Positions 8,570-18,426 are shown, counted from the first letter of the stretch. The stretch: DNA of 64,000 bases from Paenibacillus sabinae T27 (GCF_000612505.1 NZ_CP004078.1:3387252-3451251); one strand, 5' to 3'. Notes: generated by a model not told the origin, from the letters alone. Numbers and translations are program-made.

Positions 8570-11329
8570 CTACTGCTTCGCAATTTCAATTACGAAATTG
8601 TTATTAAAATATACCGTAATTTTATCATTTTCTTTGAGAGATTGCACGGACAAACTCGTGTCGCCTTGGTGAATGTATACATTTGGCGCCAAGATAAACC
8701 GGTAATTCTCGTCGTCTATCGTATCCCTTTTAACAACAATACGGCCTGAGGCGGCATCATAGCTTGAGAAGCTGCGGCTTTGGACCGGGAGAATGCGGAC
8801 AATGACGGTGCCGTCTGCATCCTTGCGAACCTCCGCTCTTTCGGATACCGAAAGGGAACCAAGAGCGCTGGAAACCGCGTTGTCGCGAATAATTTTAAAA
8901 CCTCCTCCAGCGCCGAACGTCTGAACCGCGCCGGAATAATCTTTGACGCTCAGTGACCCGGCTGCCGCATTAATCGCCGTAACCTGGCCTGTCGTCAGCT
9001 TGACGGACTGAATCGACAGCGGAGAGCTGCCGAGCGCGGAGACATTCACATAATCACCGGCTTTGAGATCGCCAAGCTTGATCGTCTGTCCCGCCTCGTC
9101 GGTCAGCGGAAGCCCGAGCGTATAAATATCCAGATTACCGGCGGCCGCCTTGACGCCCAGTTTATTGTTCGCTGCGTCAACATACGCGAGTTGGAACTGC
9201 TGGGATGTCTTTACCTTGAGCGAAGTCAGTACGTCCTGACTTGCCGACAGGAAGGCTGTGACGACACTTCCCGCCGGTACGTCGTTAATGGTAAGGCCGG
9301 TCCGTCCGAATATCTCGATCACCGGCGGATAGGGCAGGCTTAAGGACCGGCCGTCTGCCGTTTTCAGCGCAAACATTTGAGTCGAGGTATTGACCGAGGC
9401 CAGTGTACCCTCGTATTTGCTTACAATTTCCAGAGAGAGCGCACGCTGTCCGAGGGAGCTTATATTCACCTTCCGGTTCTCTGTCAGCATCCCGGCCATG
9501 CTGCTCAGCGTCGGCACACTTCCGCTCGCGTTAGTCAGCTTCGTATTCGCGTCAAGCTGATAAACATGCGCCTGATTGTCGCTGCCCATGACCGTCAGCA
9601 GATTCGTCTTGGCGTTAAAGCTGGCGACAGACGCTCCGAACTGCTGCTCCATCCGGCGGTTGACTACGGTGATTTTGGTTACCTGGTCGCTGCCGTTTAA
9701 CGTGAGTTCCACGGTATCGCCGTAAACCGAATCGGCAATGAGGTCCGCTGCGGCAGGTTTTTCATAGCCCGGAATGACAATGGAAGCGCTTGGCGCCAGC
9801 AGCTGGACACCGCGTGTGCCGTCCGCCTTCTTGTAGACGACGGAGGCGTCGGTCAGCTCGGTCAGCATGCCCTGCACTGTCCGCTCAATCGCCTGCGTCA
9901 CTTCGACAGAGGCGATCAAATTGTTCTTGATCGTGTAATTCACCGCGGAGCCCGCCTTCAGTTCGGAAGGCGACAAGATAGCCTTTTGATAGCTGAACAG
10001 GGCGCTGTCGGACCATTTGAACGTTTCCTCCGCCCCGGAAGCGTTCTTGAAAGTTATCGTCTTCGCAGTAAGATCGAGGCTTCCCAGTGTGCCGGATGCC
10101 GTTTTATTGACGATTCCGGAAGTGACCTGAACTTTAAGAACTTTGTTCTGTCCGGTAAAGGTCTCGCGCGTGATCGTCACAAGGCTGTCCTCCGAAATCG
10201 AAGAAGCCGCAATGGCGCTCCCTCCCGCATCCACAAAGGCAGTCCCGCTGTCAAAGGCGTATTCCGGATAGCCGTCGGCATTTTTCAGCCATAATTTATT
10301 GGCGCTTGGAGACAGTCTCGCGAACGTGCCTTGGATCGTCTCGACCTGCGGCTTCGGATCGGTCAATTCGACATAGGAAGCGGCTCCGTTCTTTCCGATG
10401 ACCGTTACCTTCGTATAGGGCTTGATTTCATTCAGCGAAATCGCCGTGTCCGCTGTACTGGTGAAATAGGCGGTGCCGGAGCTGAGCGAATATACTGTGG
10501 AAGCCGCGCCGCTGTAAAGAGTGATTTTGCCATCCTTCACTTCGGTCACGATGCCGCTTGCCGTATTGTCATACACGACAGGCGACTGGGCCTCCGCCCG
10601 GCTGAAAAAGGTCGCAAGCTGCGCCCGCGTAACCTCGCCCTGCGGATTAAAAATATTGCCGCTCAGTCCGTTGGTTAATCCAAGATCAATGGCGGCGTTG
10701 ATATATCCGCGTTTGTCTGCGGAAATTTTGGCATCGTCCGCAAAGCCCGAAGGCTCGCTTGCGACAGACTGCGCATCAGACGTCTTGCCGATGGCGCGAA
10801 TGAGCAATTTGGCAATCCACTCGCGGGTAGCCTTGTGCGTACCCCAGGACGTCTTCAGATTGTCCGCTGCCATTTCGGTCGCCTTGTCCAGTACGTTCTG
10901 CTGAAATGCCAGCACCACATAAGGCTTGTAGTAATTGGACACATCAAAGCCAGTCGGCAGCGCTGTGGCCACACTGCTACCCGCTGCTTTGTTCTCCAGT
11001 TTCATAAAACGAAGTGCCATTAGGACAGCTTCCTGCTGGGTAACGGGGTCGCCCGGACGGAACTTTCCGTTATTGCCCACAATGATTCCCTGAGCGGCAA
11101 GTTTGTAGATATGCTTCTCGGCCCAAAAGCCGGTCTTCACATCGGAGAAAGCTCCCGTGGCGGTAAGGGACACCGGCGCAGCCGTCGATGCGGCAACGGC
11201 CGAAGCGCCATCCGCAAATACCGCCCCCGCACCGCCGAAAACCAAGCCTGCGGCAAGCAGAACAGATAGCGTCTTTTTCGTGTATTCCCTGCTGGTTGTA
11301 TTGTGCTTGTTATTTCCCGACAATTTCAA
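8570..11329 (-). CDS. S-layer homology (SLH) domain surface protein
   Basis: About 919 residues. An N-terminal signal peptide (TLSVLLAAGLVFGGAGAVFADG) is followed by three SLH modules in the first 220 residues; the first has FSDVKTGFWAEKHIYKLAAQ and FRPGDPVTQQEAV, the third FNPQGEVTRAQLATFFSRAE. SLH modules anchor proteins to pyruvylated secondary cell-wall polymer. The remaining about 700 residues form repeated beta-rich units with G-x-V/L-x-S-ID-type motifs and no enzyme signature; a structural or cell-wall role is inference. A TTG start at 11329 is chosen because GAGAGGGG is directly upstream; in-frame ATGs at 11374 and 11347 lack ribosome sites. It is followed by a strong terminator and preceded by a GerM lipoprotein and two amidases, suggesting a cell-surface block. 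Confidence 0.88.
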   Translation of the reverse strand: MKLSGNNKHNTTSREYTKKTLSVLLAAGLVFGGAGAVFADGASAVAASTAAPVSLTATGAFSDVKTGFWAEKHIYKLAAQGIIVGNNGKFRPGDPVTQQEAVLMALRFMKLENKAAGSSVATALPTGFDVSNYYKPYVVLAFQQNVLDKATEMAADNLKTSWGTHKATREWIAKLLIRAIGKTSDAQSVASEPSGFADDAKISADKRGYINAAIDLGLTNGLSGNIFNPQGEVTRAQLATFFSRAEAQSPVVYDNTASGIVTEVKDGKITLYSGAASTVYSLSSGTAYFTSTADTAISLNEIKPYTKVTVIGKNGAASYVELTDPKPQVETIQGTFARLSPSANKLWLKNADGYPEYAFDSGTAFVDAGGSAIAASSISEDSLVTITRETFTGQNKVLKVQVTSGIVNKTASGTLGSLDLTAKTITFKNASGAEETFKWSDSALFSYQKAILSPSELKAGSAVNYTIKNNLIASVEVTQAIERTVQGMLTELTDASVVYKKADGTRGVQLLAPSASIVIPGYEKPAAADLIADSVYGDTVELTLNGSDQVTKITVVNRRMEQQFGASVASFNAKTNLLTVMGSDNQAHVYQLDANTKLTNASGSVPTLSSMAGMLTENRKVNISSLGQRALSLEIVSKYEGTLASVNTSTQMFALKTADGRSLSLPYPPVIEIFGRTGLTINDVPAGSVVTAFLSASQDVLTSLKVKTSQQFQLAYVDAANNKLGVKAAAGNLDIYTLGLPLTDEAGQTIKLGDLKAGDYVNVSALGSSPLSIQSVKLTTGQVTAINAAAGSLSVKDYSGAVQTFGAGGGFKIIRDNAVSSALGSLSVSERAEVRKDADGTVIVRILPVQSRSFSSYDAASGRIVVKRDTIDDENYRFILAPNVYIHQGDTSLSVQSLKENDKITVYFNNNFVIEIAKQ

Positions 11330-11410
11330 GTGTTCCCCTCTCTGCATGTGGTTAAAGATTGCTATGATTAGCAAAATTCGACATCACGCCGTCCCATTCC
11401 TGCGTCAGGC

Positions 11411-12073
11411 TTACTGGCTGTTGTCTCTGGTCATGGGATGCAGCAGATCCGCGTGTCCCATCAAGCTTTCGACCTGCTCTCCATCCACCAGCAGTTCAAT
11501 GCTCTGAACCTCCGGGAACTGGAACAGCGTCTTGGTCAGCGCGCTGAGCGCAAATGCTTCCCCACCGGCCCCAAGCTGGGCTTCCGCCGGTTTATGAATG
11601 TCCATTACGATTTGCCCGTTCTCGAACTTCAGAGACTTCAGCTCGATTTTTCCCCAAAGAGAAATGAGATCGGCGTTATTGCTGTTTTGCAGCGCTTTGA
11701 AGGCTTCGGTATATTTTTCGATATCATCCTTGTATGCGATCGTCGCCTGTGCCGGCTTCAAATCCATCATTTGAGGATCGGTGTAATATACATCGATGCT
11801 CTTGCTCTGTTTCTCCTCCGGTGGTGTACTGCCGGGAGACGGCTCGGCTGTGGTATCCGTATTCCCCGTCGTCGGTTGGGACGAAGGATCGGGTATTGCG
11901 CTGGCCGAAGGCTGCGCCGAGGCTTCTGTGTTCCCCTCTGCTCCGCTTACTACCGCCGGAGTAACGATGCCGCCCTCATTTGCCGGCGCTGCCGCCGGCT
12001 TGCTGCCGCATCCTGCTATCACCATCAGAAGGGCCGACGCCATGCAGATAAGCCCCAATTTTTTATTGAACAT
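11411..12073 (-). CDS. GerM (GerMN) domain lipoprotein
   Basis: 220 residues. The signal peptide ends in a lipobox (VIAGC), so the Cys should be lipidated and the protein anchored outside the membrane. A low-complexity Pro/Ser/Thr/Ala linker of about 70 residues leads to a C-terminal GerMN domain (SIDVYYTDPQMMDLKP to VQSIELLVDGEQVESLMG). GerM-domain proteins in Bacillus affect spore peptidoglycan and germination; here the protein has one domain whereas B. subtilis GerM has two. The start ATG has TGGGAGG upstream. The downstream partner is the SLH gene 81 nt away and upstream lies an amidase, in line with envelope work. Confidence 0.88.
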   Translation of the reverse strand: MFNKKLGLICMASALLMVIAGCGSKPAAAPANEGGIVTPAVVSGAEGNTEASAQPSASAIPDPSSQPTTGNTDTTAEPSPGSTPPEEKQSKSIDVYYTDPQMMDLKPAQATIAYKDDIEKYTEAFKALQNSNNADLISLWGKIELKSLKFENGQIVMDIHKPAEAQLGAGGEAFALSALTKTLFQFPEVQSIELLVDGEQVESLMGHADLLHPMTRDNSQ

Positions 12074-12131
12074 TTCAACGCCTCCCAGTAAAAGTCTTCA
12101 GTTTGTCTAATGCGGGTAATATATAAGAAGA

Positions 12132-12200
12132 GCAGACCTTCACGCAAAGCATTCTCTATCCCTTTAAGGGCAGAAACCTGTCTTTGCGGCGCCGGTCTGC
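12132..12200 (-). terminator. Long imperfect hairpin between amidase and GerM genes, possible weak terminator
   Basis: Outer arms GGCAGACC (about 12193-12200) and GGTCTGC (12132-12138), inner arms GCAAAG (12182-12187) and CTTTGC (12144-12149), and a small CCCTTTAAGGG palindrome at the tip (12160-12170). On the minus strand it is followed by TCTTCTTATATATT, a poor U-tract. It starts 10 nt after the amidase stop and could end transcription partly or stabilise the mRNA. Confidence 0.45.
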
Positions 12201-12209
12201 CGCAGGTTG

Positions 12210-13688
12210 TTAACTGATTCCCAGATATTCTTTGATTCCGCTGACGATTGCCTCGGCTACCCTGTATTGCAAATCTTCTGTAAACAGGGCGGCTTCGTCT
12301 TTCTTGTTGCTGAGATAGCCGACCTCTAGCAGAATCGCCGGCATTTTCGTTTCACGGATCACATGGAAGTTTCCGTACTGCACGCCTCGGTCGCTCAGAC
12401 CGGTCGCTTGGACCAAATATTTATGCATGACTTTGGCAAAAGCCTTGCTCTCGTCCCGTTTGTAATACGTCTCCGTTCCACTGGCGACCGAGGTGCTGCT
12501 GCTGTTGGCATGGACCGAAACGAACAAATCCGCGTTCAGGTTGTTGGCAATGGCCACCCGGTCCTTTAGCTCGAGGAAAGTATCGTCGCTGCGTGTCAGC
12601 ACTACGTCGATGTCCGATTCTTTTTTCAGCAGCTCCTGCGCTTTCAGGACTACCGCCAGATTAAAATTTTTCTCATACTTTCCGGTAATTCCGACCGCTC
12701 CTGAATCCTTGGCACCGTGTCCGGCGTCCAGCACGATCAATTTTTTGCCGTCTCTGCCGGGTGGAACGGTCGTATTGTTCGTGGTGCCTGTGCTTCCGGC
12801 CGCCGCCACCCCTCCGGTTGCGTTCAAATCAACAATGGCCAGCTTTGACGCCGAATCCTCTGACGTGCTGTAACCGAAATCCTTGGAATAATTCAGCTCG
12901 ATGACAAAACGCACCGTATAGGGATTGCTGCTGAACAACGCATAGCGGATTTCCTTAACGTCCGGGTATCCCGTCGCATCCAGCTTCCCCTGCAGGTTGG
13001 GGTCCAGAGCCTGGCCCGAGCCGAAGGTATCGGAGAATGTTGCATTCGGAATGTCCATGACAATCCGGTTCGGATTGTTCAGTACGGAAATCTTCGGCTT
13101 CGACGAGCCTGTCATCGCAATAATCAGCTGATTGCCGCTGAAGCTGACGCCGTTAACCATCGTTAGATTGCTTGCGGAATCAGGAGGAGTTGTTACGCTG
13201 CCTGTCCCTTTTCCGGATGAATCGCTTCCTGCGGATGAGCCGTCGCTGACTGAAGCGGGCGGTGTCGTAATCGTTACTGTCTTCTCCTTGTTGTCCCAAT
13301 CCACCTTTAAGCCGAACTGCTCGGAGATAAAGCGAATCGGAACCAGCGAGGTATCATTCCTCAAAATAGGCGCCTCGCTAAGAGTGACGGAATTGCCGTC
13401 CACCGACGCTGTTTTTTGCCCAACCGAGAGCTTGATTATCTTTCCCTGCTGCCCGATTGTCACCGTCTTGGCACTCTGGTTCCAGTCCACCTTGTAGCCC
13501 AAGTTCTCGGCGATCATCCGAAGAGGCACCATAATCGTGCCGTTCACGTTCTCAACCGGGACGCTTTGTCCTGCGGTCAGTTCCTTGCCATCGAGGAAAA
13601 TCTTGTTGCTTCCAGAAGCGGCATGTCCATATTCCGGATTGATGAGTACGAATAATAGCACCAGCAGCATAAAACTTAACTTCTTCAT
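12210..13688 (-). CDS. N-acetylmuramoyl-L-alanine amidase (copper-amine-oxidase-N, AMIN, Amidase_3)
   Basis: 492 residues, exported (signal peptide ending near HAASG). Order: two halves of a copper amine oxidase-like N domain (GTIMVPLRMIAENLGYKVDW and TSLVPIRFISEQFGLKVDW), a Ser/Gly/Thr linker, an AMIN domain (about 170-290) that localises such enzymes in the envelope, and an Amidase_3 domain (about 315-490). Zinc and catalytic residues are visible: His in LDAGHGAKD, Glu in KYEKNFN, His in SVHANSS and Glu in LLEVGYLSN. It cuts the bond between MurNAc and the stem peptide, acting in cell separation, sporulation or germination. The next upstream gene is a paralogue with the same layout. Confidence 0.93.
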   Translation of the reverse strand: MKKLSFMLLVLLFVLINPEYGHAASGSNKIFLDGKELTAGQSVPVENVNGTIMVPLRMIAENLGYKVDWNQSAKTVTIGQQGKIIKLSVGQKTASVDGNSVTLSEAPILRNDTSLVPIRFISEQFGLKVDWDNKEKTVTITTPPASVSDGSSAGSDSSGKGTGSVTTPPDSASNLTMVNGVSFSGNQLIIAMTGSSKPKISVLNNPNRIVMDIPNATFSDTFGSGQALDPNLQGKLDATGYPDVKEIRYALFSSNPYTVRFVIELNYSKDFGYSTSEDSASKLAIVDLNATGGVAAAGSTGTTNNTTVPPGRDGKKLIVLDAGHGAKDSGAVGITGKYEKNFNLAVVLKAQELLKKESDIDVVLTRSDDTFLELKDRVAIANNLNADLFVSVHANSSSTSVASGTETYYKRDESKAFAKVMHKYLVQATGLSDRGVQYGNFHVIRETKMPAILLEVGYLSNKKDEAALFTEDLQYRVAEAIVSGIKEYLGIS

Positions 13689-13849
13689 CCTTCACCTCTA
13701 AGAGTCTAGTATTCCGCCCCGGAACGGCGTTCTTGGTGGTATCCTTCGACGACCTTTGACATTATTTAGACGCCTGTCGACTCAAAAAGTTGCGAAAGAT
13801 TTCCATCCATTTGGTACTTAAAAGCGCCATTCCCCCGTTAGCCGGCGGA

Positions 13850-15442
13850 TTATAGACCCAAATATTCAATGATGCCCGCTGCAATTTCCCGGGCCAGCGA
13901 ATTCTGAAGCTCTTCCGTGTACAGCGCCGCTTCTTCTGCCGGATTGGTCAAATAACCGGCTTCCAGCAGCACTGCGGGCATGGAGGTTTCCCTTGTCACA
14001 TGCAGACTCTTGGCCCTGACTCCGTTATCTTTGAAGCCGGTCCCCACTACCAAATGCTTGTGCATGATCCGGGCGAACGGCAGACTCTCGCTGCGGGTAT
14101 AATAAGTTTCGCTGCCGTTAACCTTATTCCAGTTGGACGCAGTCGTCGGCATCGCATTGGCGTGCAGCGATACGAACACATTCGCTCCCGCTTCTTCCGC
14201 CACTTTAACGCGGTCCTGCAGTCCAAGCGTCACATCATCGCTCCGTGTAAAGATAACTGTCATCCTTCCGTCGCTTTGAAGCAAAGCCCCGGCTTTCAGG
14301 ATCACCGCCAAATTGAAATCCTTCTCAACACGTCCCGCTGCGCTGATCGCTCCGGGCTGTGAACCACCGTGCCCGGCATCCAGTACGACAACAGGTTTGC
14401 CTTCACCGCTGATGCCGCCAGCATTCCCCCCGTTCAAATCCACGGTGATCAGTCCCGCGCTGTTATCTATGTTCATCCGGTACGGTAAAGGTTCCGTCGT
14501 TTGAATCTCAAACCGGACGGCTGAAGGATTGCTGCCGGACAACGTATAACTTACGCCGGCTATTTGCGGATATCCCGTAACATCAAGCGTACCTTGGGAA
14601 GCCTGTCCGCCGGTGGACTCTCCTCCCCCTCCCGCAAAATCAGCCGCCAGCGCCGATCCCGGCAGCTCAACGACAATACGGCGCGGGTCCAAAGCTGAAA
14701 TATTCGGCGTAACGCTGCCAGAGACGGCAATAATCAGCTGATTCGCGCTGAATGCCGCTCCTTTTACCTGTACTGCGGCGGCTGTTCCGGTACCCGCCTG
14801 AGCCGCTGTAGATTGCGGTGCCGATGAGGCGGTACCCGTCACGATGCCGGCTGCCTGTGACGGCGCAGGTGTCGGTGTCGGCGAACTGACCGCAGCCGGT
14901 GTGGCCGACGGAGATGGCGCTCCAGACGGTATTGAAGAAGGTGCTGGAGACGGTGTAACTAACGGCATAGTCGCGGAGGGTACGGAAGCAGGGCCGGAAG
15001 AATTTCCCGACAAGTACACAACTTTATCAATATTGTCCCAGCCGACTCCAAGCCCGAATTGTTCTCCGACAAAACGGATCGGAACCAGCACGGTCCCTCC
15101 GCTTTGCTTTGGCGCCGCATTCAGGCTGAATGGAACGCCGTCCGCGTCAGCCTGCTTGCTCCCAACGAGCAGCGCAATCGCTTTAAAATCCTGACGGATG
15201 GTTACTTTTCGCGTCTTTTGCTCCCAGAGCACCTCATATCCCAGATTTTCTGAAACCACGCGAATCGGGATCATCACGCTCCCGTTGACATTTTGAAGCA
15301 CAATCCCTTTAGGGAGCGCCAGCTCCCGGTTGTCCAGCACAATCTTTCCGCTGCCCGCGGCTGCGGCTTCCTGCCCCGACCAAGCGATAAATAGCATCAG
15401 GGGCAGCAGCAGCGCGAACCATTTCAGATAAGCCTTCTTCAT
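13850..15442 (-). CDS. N-acetylmuramoyl-L-alanine amidase, paralogue of the neighbouring gene
   Basis: 530 residues with signal peptide (cleavage near EAAAAG), a copper amine oxidase-like N domain (GSVMIPIRVVSENLGYEVLW, TVLVPIRFVGEQFGLGVGW), a linker very rich in Pro, Ser, Thr and Ala (about 150-225), an AMIN domain and an Amidase_3 domain. The zinc and catalytic residues are intact: LDAGHGGSQ, RVEKDFN, SLHANAM, LLEAGYLTN. The layout equals the downstream gene, so they arose by tandem duplication; the linker is longer and more proline-rich here. About 160 nt without a clear terminator separate the two, so they may share some transcription. Confidence 0.93.
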   Translation of the reverse strand: MKKAYLKWFALLLPLMLFIAWSGQEAAAAGSGKIVLDNRELALPKGIVLQNVNGSVMIPIRVVSENLGYEVLWEQKTRKVTIRQDFKAIALLVGSKQADADGVPFSLNAAPKQSGGTVLVPIRFVGEQFGLGVGWDNIDKVVYLSGNSSGPASVPSATMPLVTPSPAPSSIPSGAPSPSATPAAVSSPTPTPAPSQAAGIVTGTASSAPQSTAAQAGTGTAAAVQVKGAAFSANQLIIAVSGSVTPNISALDPRRIVVELPGSALAADFAGGGGESTGGQASQGTLDVTGYPQIAGVSYTLSGSNPSAVRFEIQTTEPLPYRMNIDNSAGLITVDLNGGNAGGISGEGKPVVVLDAGHGGSQPGAISAAGRVEKDFNLAVILKAGALLQSDGRMTVIFTRSDDVTLGLQDRVKVAEEAGANVFVSLHANAMPTTASNWNKVNGSETYYTRSESLPFARIMHKHLVVGTGFKDNGVRAKSLHVTRETSMPAVLLEAGYLTNPAEEAALYTEELQNSLAREIAAGIIEYLGL

Positions 15443-15764
15443 TCTCTTCTCCCCTTACTCCCTAACTTGTGGAACAACTGCGGCAATCTCCTTGACGCAG
15501 GCGCCCGCCAAAAGTTGCATGTGAACGGACAGCCAAAGCCGATTAACAAGAAATCTATATAAAACTTCTAAACGAAGTATCCCACGCAATTTCAGGCAAG
15601 CTCTTCTCTATTTGCGCTGCTTCTCTTGAAAGTTCAGGTAATATAATCCTGGCAATCATAATATTCTGCTATTATAGCAAAAAAACTTCCATTCCCGGTG
15701 TCGGAAATGGAAGTTTTGTGTAAAATTTTTCGAGATTTGTAACTGATTCACGCGTAAAGCTCGT
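15443..15764. other. Intergenic region between leuD and the amidase genes
   Basis: 322 nt without a credible gene. It holds the leuD terminator (15679-15716) and must contain the promoter of the amidase gene on the minus strand, but no convincing -35/-10 pair stands out. The stretch 15480-15670 is AT-rich with no repeat or structured element that I can support. Confidence 0.5.
15679..15716 (-). terminator. Intrinsic terminator of leuCD
   Basis: Long, nearly perfect stem: arm AAAACTTCCATT at 15705-15716 on the minus strand pairs with its complement near 15682-15694; a run of U follows (15679-15685). It lies 49 nt after the leuD stop. Confidence 0.88.
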
Positions 15765-16367
15765 TTAGGCAAAAAGACGGGCAGCGTTCTTTTGCTCATA
15801 AGCCGTGATTTCGTCTTCATGCTTAAGCGTCAGGCCAATGTCGTCCAGACCTTGAAGGAGGAACTGGCGGCGATGCTCGTCGAGATCGAATGCGAGATTC
15901 AAACCGTTGGAGTCGCTGATCGTCTTGTTCTCAAGATCAACAGTCAGTTCATAGCCGTCGTTGGCGGCCGTCCGCTGGAACAGGTCTTCAATCTGCTCTT
16001 CCGAAAGCTTGATCGGCAGAATGCCGTTCTTGAAGCAGTTGTTGTAGAAAATATCGGCGTACGAAGAAGCCAAAATCACTTTGAAGCCGTAGTCCAGAAT
16101 CGCCCAAGGCGCATGCTCTCTGGAAGAACCGCAGCCGAAGTTGGCTCTGGAGAGCAGAATGGACGCTCCCTTAAAACGGTCCTGGTTCAACGCGAACGCC
16201 GGATTATCCTTGCCCGCTTCATCAAAACGCCACTCAAAGAACAGAAACTGTCCGAATCCCGTCCGTTCGATCCGTTTGAGGAACTGCTTCGGAATAATAG
16301 CGTCCGTATCCACATTGACCCGGTCCACGGGTCCGACAATTCCGGTTAATTTCTTAAAAGCTTCCAT
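15765..16367 (-). CDS. leuD: 3-isopropylmalate dehydratase small subunit
   Basis: 200 residues, normal length. With LeuC it isomerises 2-isopropylmalate to 3-isopropylmalate in leucine synthesis. The aconitase swivel-domain motif [15 protein letters not shown] is intact, and the N-terminus has [16 protein letters not shown], which carries substrate-binding residues. It follows leuC by 31 nt and should be translated from the same mRNA. Confidence 0.97.
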   Translation of the reverse strand: MEAFKKLTGIVGPVDRVNVDTDAIIPKQFLKRIERTGFGQFLFFEWRFDEAGKDNPAFALNQDRFKGASILLSRANFGCGSSREHAPWAILDYGFKVILASSYADIFYNNCFKNGILPIKLSEEQIEDLFQRTAANDGYELTVDLENKTISDSNGLNLAFDLDEHRRQFLLQGLDDIGLTLKHEDEITAYEQKNAARLFA

Positions 16368-16398
16368 CTATGTTACCCTCCCGATTGTTCTCGAATTC

Positions 16399-17823
16399 TT
16401 AAGAGCTGACGGCTTCCGTCTTGAAGTTCCAATCCCGCACGTCCGTAAACCGGCCTTTGATTGCAGCCGCTGCTGCCATGGCAGGGGATACGAGGTGTGT
16501 GCGTCCTCCGCGGCCCTGACGGCCTTCGAAGTTCCGGTTGGAAGTCGACGCGCAGCGCTCTCCAGGCTGCAGAATGTCAGGGTTCATCGCCAGACACATG
16601 CTGCATCCCGCTTCACGCCATTCAAAACCGGCTTCCGTGAAAATCTTGTCCAGACCTTCCTTCTCGGCCAAAGCCTTCACTCTTCCCGAACCCGGTACGA
16701 CAATCGCCGTGACGTTCTCCGATACCTTATGGCCCTTGGCAACCTCGGCTGCCGCGCGCAAATCCTCGATCCGGCCGTTGGTACAGGAGCCGATGAAGAC
16801 GTAGTCGATAGCGATTTCGGAAATCGGGGTTCCCGGCTTCAGATCCATGTATTCCAGCGCTTTTTCAGCCGCTTTGCGTTCGTTCTCAGTGGCAAAATCA
16901 GCCGGATTAGGAACCGTAGACGTAATATCGGTACCCATACCCGGGCTTGTTCCCCAGGTTACCTGCGGAATCAACGAGTCCACATTAAACTCGACAACGG
17001 TGTCGAATTCGGCGCCTTCGTCGGTCACAAGCTGCTTCCAAGTCTCAACGGCCTCGTCGAATGCAGCGCCTTGCGGAACGTATTGACGGCCACGCAGGTA
17101 TTCGAATGTCTTCTCGTCGGGAGCGATCATTCCCGCTCTGGCTCCGCCCTCGATGGACATGTTGCAGACGGTCATCCGCTCTTCCATCGACAGCTCTTTA
17201 ATGGATTCACCCGTATATTCAATAACATAACCTGTTGCAAAATCCGTGCCGTATTTGGCGATCAGTCCGAGAATCATGTCTTTGGCCGTTACGCCCGGAT
17301 TGCGTTTGCCGGTGAAGCGGACTTCCATCGTCTTCGCTTTGGCTTGCTGCAAACATTGAGTAGCCATAACATGCTCGACTTCACTAGTTCCGATACCGAA
17401 AGCAAGCGCTCCGAAAGCTCCATGAGTGGAGGTGTGGCTGTCGCCACAGACAATCGTTTTGCCGGGATGCGTCAGCCCAATTTCCGGTCCCATAACGTGA
17501 ACGACCCCGTTATCAATATCCTCAAGACCGAACAGCTTTACTCCGAAATCGGCGCAGTTCTTTGTGAGCGTATCAATCTGTTGTTTGGAGATCGGGTCGG
17601 TAATGTTGAAACGGTCCGTTGTCGGAACGTTGTGGTCCATTGTTGCAAAAGTCAGCTCCGGGCGGCGAATCTTGCGTCCGCTAAGTCGAAGTCCTTCAAA
17701 CGCTTGCGGCGAAGTTACCTCGTGCACCAGTTGCAAATCGATATATAGAATGCCAGGTTTGCCCTCTTCCTGATGGATAACGTGATTGTCCCAGATTTTC
17801 TCGAACATTGTCTTCTTGCCCAT
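16399..17823 (-). CDS. leuC: 3-isopropylmalate dehydratase large subunit
   Basis: 474 residues, the standard length. The [4Fe-4S] cluster cysteines are seen in [13 protein letters not shown] and in [11 protein letters not shown]. Other aconitase-family signatures include DHNVPTTDR and [13 protein letters not shown]. The start at 17823 (MGKKTMFEK) has GAGGTGA at good spacing; a second ATG five codons on is less likely. Upstream on the minus strand lie a plausible sigma-A promoter and a 19-bp motif that is also found before the lysR gene at 20329, so regulation by that LysR-type protein is likely. leuA and leuB are not in the window. Confidence 0.97.
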   Translation of the reverse strand: MGKKTMFEKIWDNHVIHQEEGKPGILYIDLQLVHEVTSPQAFEGLRLSGRKIRRPELTFATMDHNVPTTDRFNITDPISKQQIDTLTKNCADFGVKLFGLEDIDNGVVHVMGPEIGLTHPGKTIVCGDSHTSTHGAFGALAFGIGTSEVEHVMATQCLQQAKAKTMEVRFTGKRNPGVTAKDMILGLIAKYGTDFATGYVIEYTGESIKELSMEERMTVCNMSIEGGARAGMIAPDEKTFEYLRGRQYVPQGAAFDEAVETWKQLVTDEGAEFDTVVEFNVDSLIPQVTWGTSPGMGTDITSTVPNPADFATENERKAAEKALEYMDLKPGTPISEIAIDYVFIGSCTNGRIEDLRAAAEVAKGHKVSENVTAIVVPGSGRVKALAEKEGLDKIFTEAGFEWREAGCSMCLAMNPDILQPGERCASTSNRNFEGRQGRGGRTHLVSPAMAAAAAIKGRFTDVRDWNFKTEAVSS

Positions 17824-17889
17824 GATTTCACCTCGTCATAGATTCGTTCATCAGTAAGGAAAATACGATTCTCCCTTAGAATGATATAA

Positions 17890-17918
17890 ATATAACATGA
17901 GACTGTTTATTACGCCAA
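17890..17918 (-). promoter_or_regulatory. Predicted sigma-A promoter of leuCD
   Basis: Minus strand: TTGGCG (17913-17918), 17-nt spacer, TTATAT (17890-17895). The expected start near 17884 gives a leader of about 60 nt. Both boxes are imperfect, as expected of an activator-dependent promoter. Confidence 0.5.
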
Positions 17919-17938
17919 GATATAATATCTATAGTACC

Positions 17939-17957
17939 TATAGGTTCCAATTATAAG
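17939..17957. promoter_or_regulatory. Predicted LysR-type operator upstream of leuC
   Basis: TATAGGTTCCAATTATAAG contains a T-N11-A core with ATA/TAT ends. Its centre lies about 64 bp before the predicted leuC transcription start, where LysR-type regulators normally bind. The same pattern (15 of 19 bases identical) recurs at 20282-20300 before the lysR gene. An overlapping ACCTATAGGT palindrome sits at 17936-17945. Confidence 0.55.
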
Positions 17958-18006
17958 CAGGAAAGGTTTGTCTATTTTGCAGAGAGGAAATGAATAACTG
18001 CGAATA

Positions 18007-18246
18007 CTATCTATAATATTGAACAAGTGCCAGTATGAGAATAAACACTCCAGTACCAATAGAGAGTCTATTCCTTTTTACCATGTTATCGAGATAATTA
18101 GCCCAGCCATTGAATATCAGCGTCCCGCTTGAAGCGGCCATTAACCAAAACCTCATCGTATCACTATCATTCCGAATAAAAAATAGGCATGAAACAACAG
18201 TCAATACACTAAACATGATGCCAATAATTCTGATAACCTTCTTCAA
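18007..18246 (-). CDS. Small membrane protein of unknown function
   Basis: 79 residues from a TTG start at 18246, chosen because GGGGGAG is 5 nt upstream; a longer frame begins at a TTG at 18264 that overlaps this site. Three hydrophobic segments are visible (GIMFSVLTVVSCLFFI, WLMAASSGTLIFNGW, IGTGVFILILALV). The layout resembles small DUF3953/YczI-type membrane proteins, but I am not certain of the family. It lies after the agr-like operon's terminator and before leuC, in the same AT-rich segment, so it may have arrived with that cassette. Confidence 0.6.
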   Translation of the reverse strand: MKKVIRIIGIMFSVLTVVSCLFFIRNDSDTMRFWLMAASSGTLIFNGWANYLDNMVKRNRLSIGTGVFILILALVQYYR

Positions 18247-18403
18247 AAGCTCTCCCCCTATCAATTAATCGCCTTACCAAAAAAAGTAATCAGCGAATAG
18301 TTTGATGTGGGTTCATTTTAATTTGATTGGAACAAAATGTAAGTGAGTTATATCTCGGTGTTGAAACATCGGGGATGTTTGTTTTAAAGCTTGAACCGAC
18401 AAC

Positions 18404-18426
18404 AAAAAGGAGCCCGCCAGGCTCCT
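18404..18426 (-). terminator. Intrinsic terminator of the agr-like operon
   Basis: Minus strand: arms AGGAGCC (18420-18426) and GGCTCCT (18408-18414) with a short GC loop, then UUUUU. The stem overlaps the last base of the LytTR gene's stop codon, so it ends the four-gene operon. Confidence 0.88.

Noticed and set aside
16141..17748. 535-residue plus-strand frame opposite leuD/leuC
   Set aside because: Antisense shadow of two strongly conserved genes, no ribosome site and no recognisable domain.
18364..18380. Inverted repeat AAACATC-GGG-GATGTTT after the agr-like operon
   Set aside because: No U-tract on the minus strand and no gene ends there on the plus strand; too short to call functional.
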